From Lachnospiraceae bacterium (GTDB lineage: Bacteria; Bacillota_A; Clostridia; Lachnospirales; Lachnospiraceae), in assembly GCA_017614185.1 (NCBI GenBank), contig JAGACI010000040.1, positions 1-7,736 on the forward strand: a stretch of DNA of 7,736 bases, read 5' to 3'. How positions within the stretch are numbered: position 1 is the stretch's first letter; each line of letters begins with the position of its first letter. A model generated the notes under the pieces. The model had not been told where the DNA came from. It was given only the letters and a program-made list of their open reading frames with translations, and did no database searches. The translations under genes were made by a program, and so were the position numbers. This document shows, piece by piece, positions 6,690-7,736 of the stretch.

Positions 6690-7736
6690 TCAAAGTAACG
6701 CTTCAAAAGCTTTAATTCCGTCTACCGCCGCAGAAACGATTCCGCCGGCATAACCTGCACCTTCGCCGCAAGGGTATAAGCCCTTAATGTTTAAAGATTG
6801 GAAATCTTCTCCTCTTGTAATCCTTACAGGAGATGAAGAACGGCTCTCAACACCGGCGACAATGCAATCTCCCGAATTAAACCCCTTAATTTTTCTTCCG
6901 AATTCATGCATTCCGTCAACGAAAGCCTCGGTTAATTCACCCGGCAAAAGTTCTTTCAGATCAGCGTATGTACATTCGCCCTTAAATTCAGGAGAAATAT
7001 CAAAGGTCAGCTCGCTTACATCAGATGTTAAATCTTTAAAATAACAATAAGGAATCTTGCCTTTCCCAAGTTCATATGCCTTGTTCTCGAGGCATCTTTG
7101 GAAATCTATGCCGGAAAGAACATCATCGGAAGGAAAATCGTCTTTATCAACGTTTATTAAAATCGCGCTGTTTGCATTATAGCCATTTCTTCCCGAGTAG
7201 CTCATTCCGTTTATCGCAAGATGATTAAACTCAGAAGAAGCATTTACAACATATCCTCCCGGGCACATGCAAAACGAGTAGACATTCCTGCCATTCTCAG
7301 ATTTTGCCGCCAGTTTATAAGGTGAAGCTCCCGGATAAAATGGCAATTCATCCTTGGTGGCGCCATACATTGCTTTATCGATAAGACTTTGCGGGTGCTG
7401 AACCCTGAAGCCAACTGCAAAGGCTTTTGGCTCCATAAATACATCTTTTTCATGGAGCATTTTGAAGGTATCTCTGGCAGAATGTCCAATACAAAAGACT
7501 GCGTTATCTACATCAAATCTTTCAGAATCATTTATATATAATGCCTTTAGTTGTCCGTCTTCTATACAAACGTCTGTTACCTGTGACTCAAACCTTACCG
7601 TTCCGCCAAGTCTTATAATTTCTTCTCTAATATTCTTTACTACATTTATAAGAACATCCGTCCCGATATGAGGCTTTGCATCATAGATTATCTCTTCTTT
7701 GGCTCCAAACTCAACAAAGGTTTTAAGCACATAAGC
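6690..7736 (-). CDS. FAD-dependent dehydrogenase, COG2509 type (5' end beyond window)
   Basis: This is the C-terminal 348 residues of a flavoprotein resembling the uncharacterised FAD-dependent dehydrogenases of COG2509, which are usually a little over 500 residues. The N-terminal Rossmann FAD-binding motif would be off the right edge. The frame is open to the last base (reading Ala-Tyr-Val-Leu-Lys), so the GTG at 7730 is an internal Val codon and not a start. Recognisable family segments, in order, are the AKPHIGTD stretch (7679-7656), VFCIGHSARDTF, FAVGFRVQHPQ, MCPGGYVVNASSE, NGMSYSGRNGYNANSAI, ESRSSSPVRI and the C-terminal FAD-contact stretch LYPCGEGAGYAGG (codons 6776-6738). The substrate is unknown for the family. 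It ends 14 bases before proB and its stop abuts the proB ribosome site, so it is probably the first visible gene of the same transcript. A link to proline metabolism is not shown. Confidence 0.9.
   Translation of the reverse strand, partial: AYVLKTFVEFGAKEEIIYDAKPHIGTDVLINVVKNIREEIIRLGGTVRFESQVTDVCIEDGQLKALYINDSERFDVDNAVFCIGHSARDTFKMLHEKDVFMEPKAFAVGFRVQHPQSLIDKAMYGATKDELPFYPGASPYKLAAKSENGRNVYSFCMCPGGYVVNASSEFNHLAINGMSYSGRNGYNANSAILINVDKDDFPSDDVLSGIDFQRCLENKAYELGKGKIPYCYFKDLTSDVSELTFDISPEFKGECTYADLKELLPGELTEAFVDGMHEFGRKIKGFNSGDCIVAGVESRSSSPVRITRGEDFQSLNIKGLYPCGEGAGYAGGIVSAAVDGIKAFEALL

Noticed and set aside
7728..7730. GTG as a possible start of the FAD-dependent dehydrogenase.
   Set aside because: The frame stays open to the window edge, no ribosome site is visible, and the family needs an N-terminal FAD-binding domain that would be further upstream.

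Overview
The window looks like chromosomal housekeeping DNA from a low-to-moderate-GC Firmicute of class Clostridia, most likely in or near the Lachnospiraceae. The grounds are a DUF896 (YnzC-type) protein, which is typical of Firmicutes; a COG2509-type FAD protein next to proB; an N-terminally extended MiaB directly followed by mutS; and purine-rich Shine-Dalgarno sites before most genes. This placement is inference from gene content and order; no genus is claimed.

All seven genes lie on the minus strand, so transcription runs from high to low coordinates. In that order they are: an FAD-dependent dehydrogenase cut by the right edge (7736-6690), proB (6675-5803), a DUF896 protein (5778-5554), a 5-formyltetrahydrofolate cyclo-ligase (5576-5013), proA (5004-3760), miaB (3756-2335) and mutS (2318-1, cut by the left edge). 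The junctions are 14, 24, -23 (overlap), 8, 3 and 16 bases. No terminator-like hairpin with a T-tract or convincing promoter was seen between genes, so a single polycistronic unit is the simplest reading. Its promoter would be beyond the right edge, and its end, perhaps after mutL, beyond the left.

Functionally the unit joins the first two steps of proline synthesis (ProB, ProA) with folate salvage (cyclo-ligase), tRNA anticodon-loop thiomethylation (MiaB) and DNA mismatch repair (MutS). proC is not present. The proB and proA genes are separated by the DUF896 and cyclo-ligase genes rather than adjacent.

No stretch over 300 bases lacks a gene, and I found no mobile element, CRISPR array, RNA gene or phage signal. 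No new system is evident. The observations most worth a second look are a seven-residue tandem duplication in the conserved GDND loop of ProB, and the overlapping start of the cyclo-ligase gene inside the DUF896 gene.
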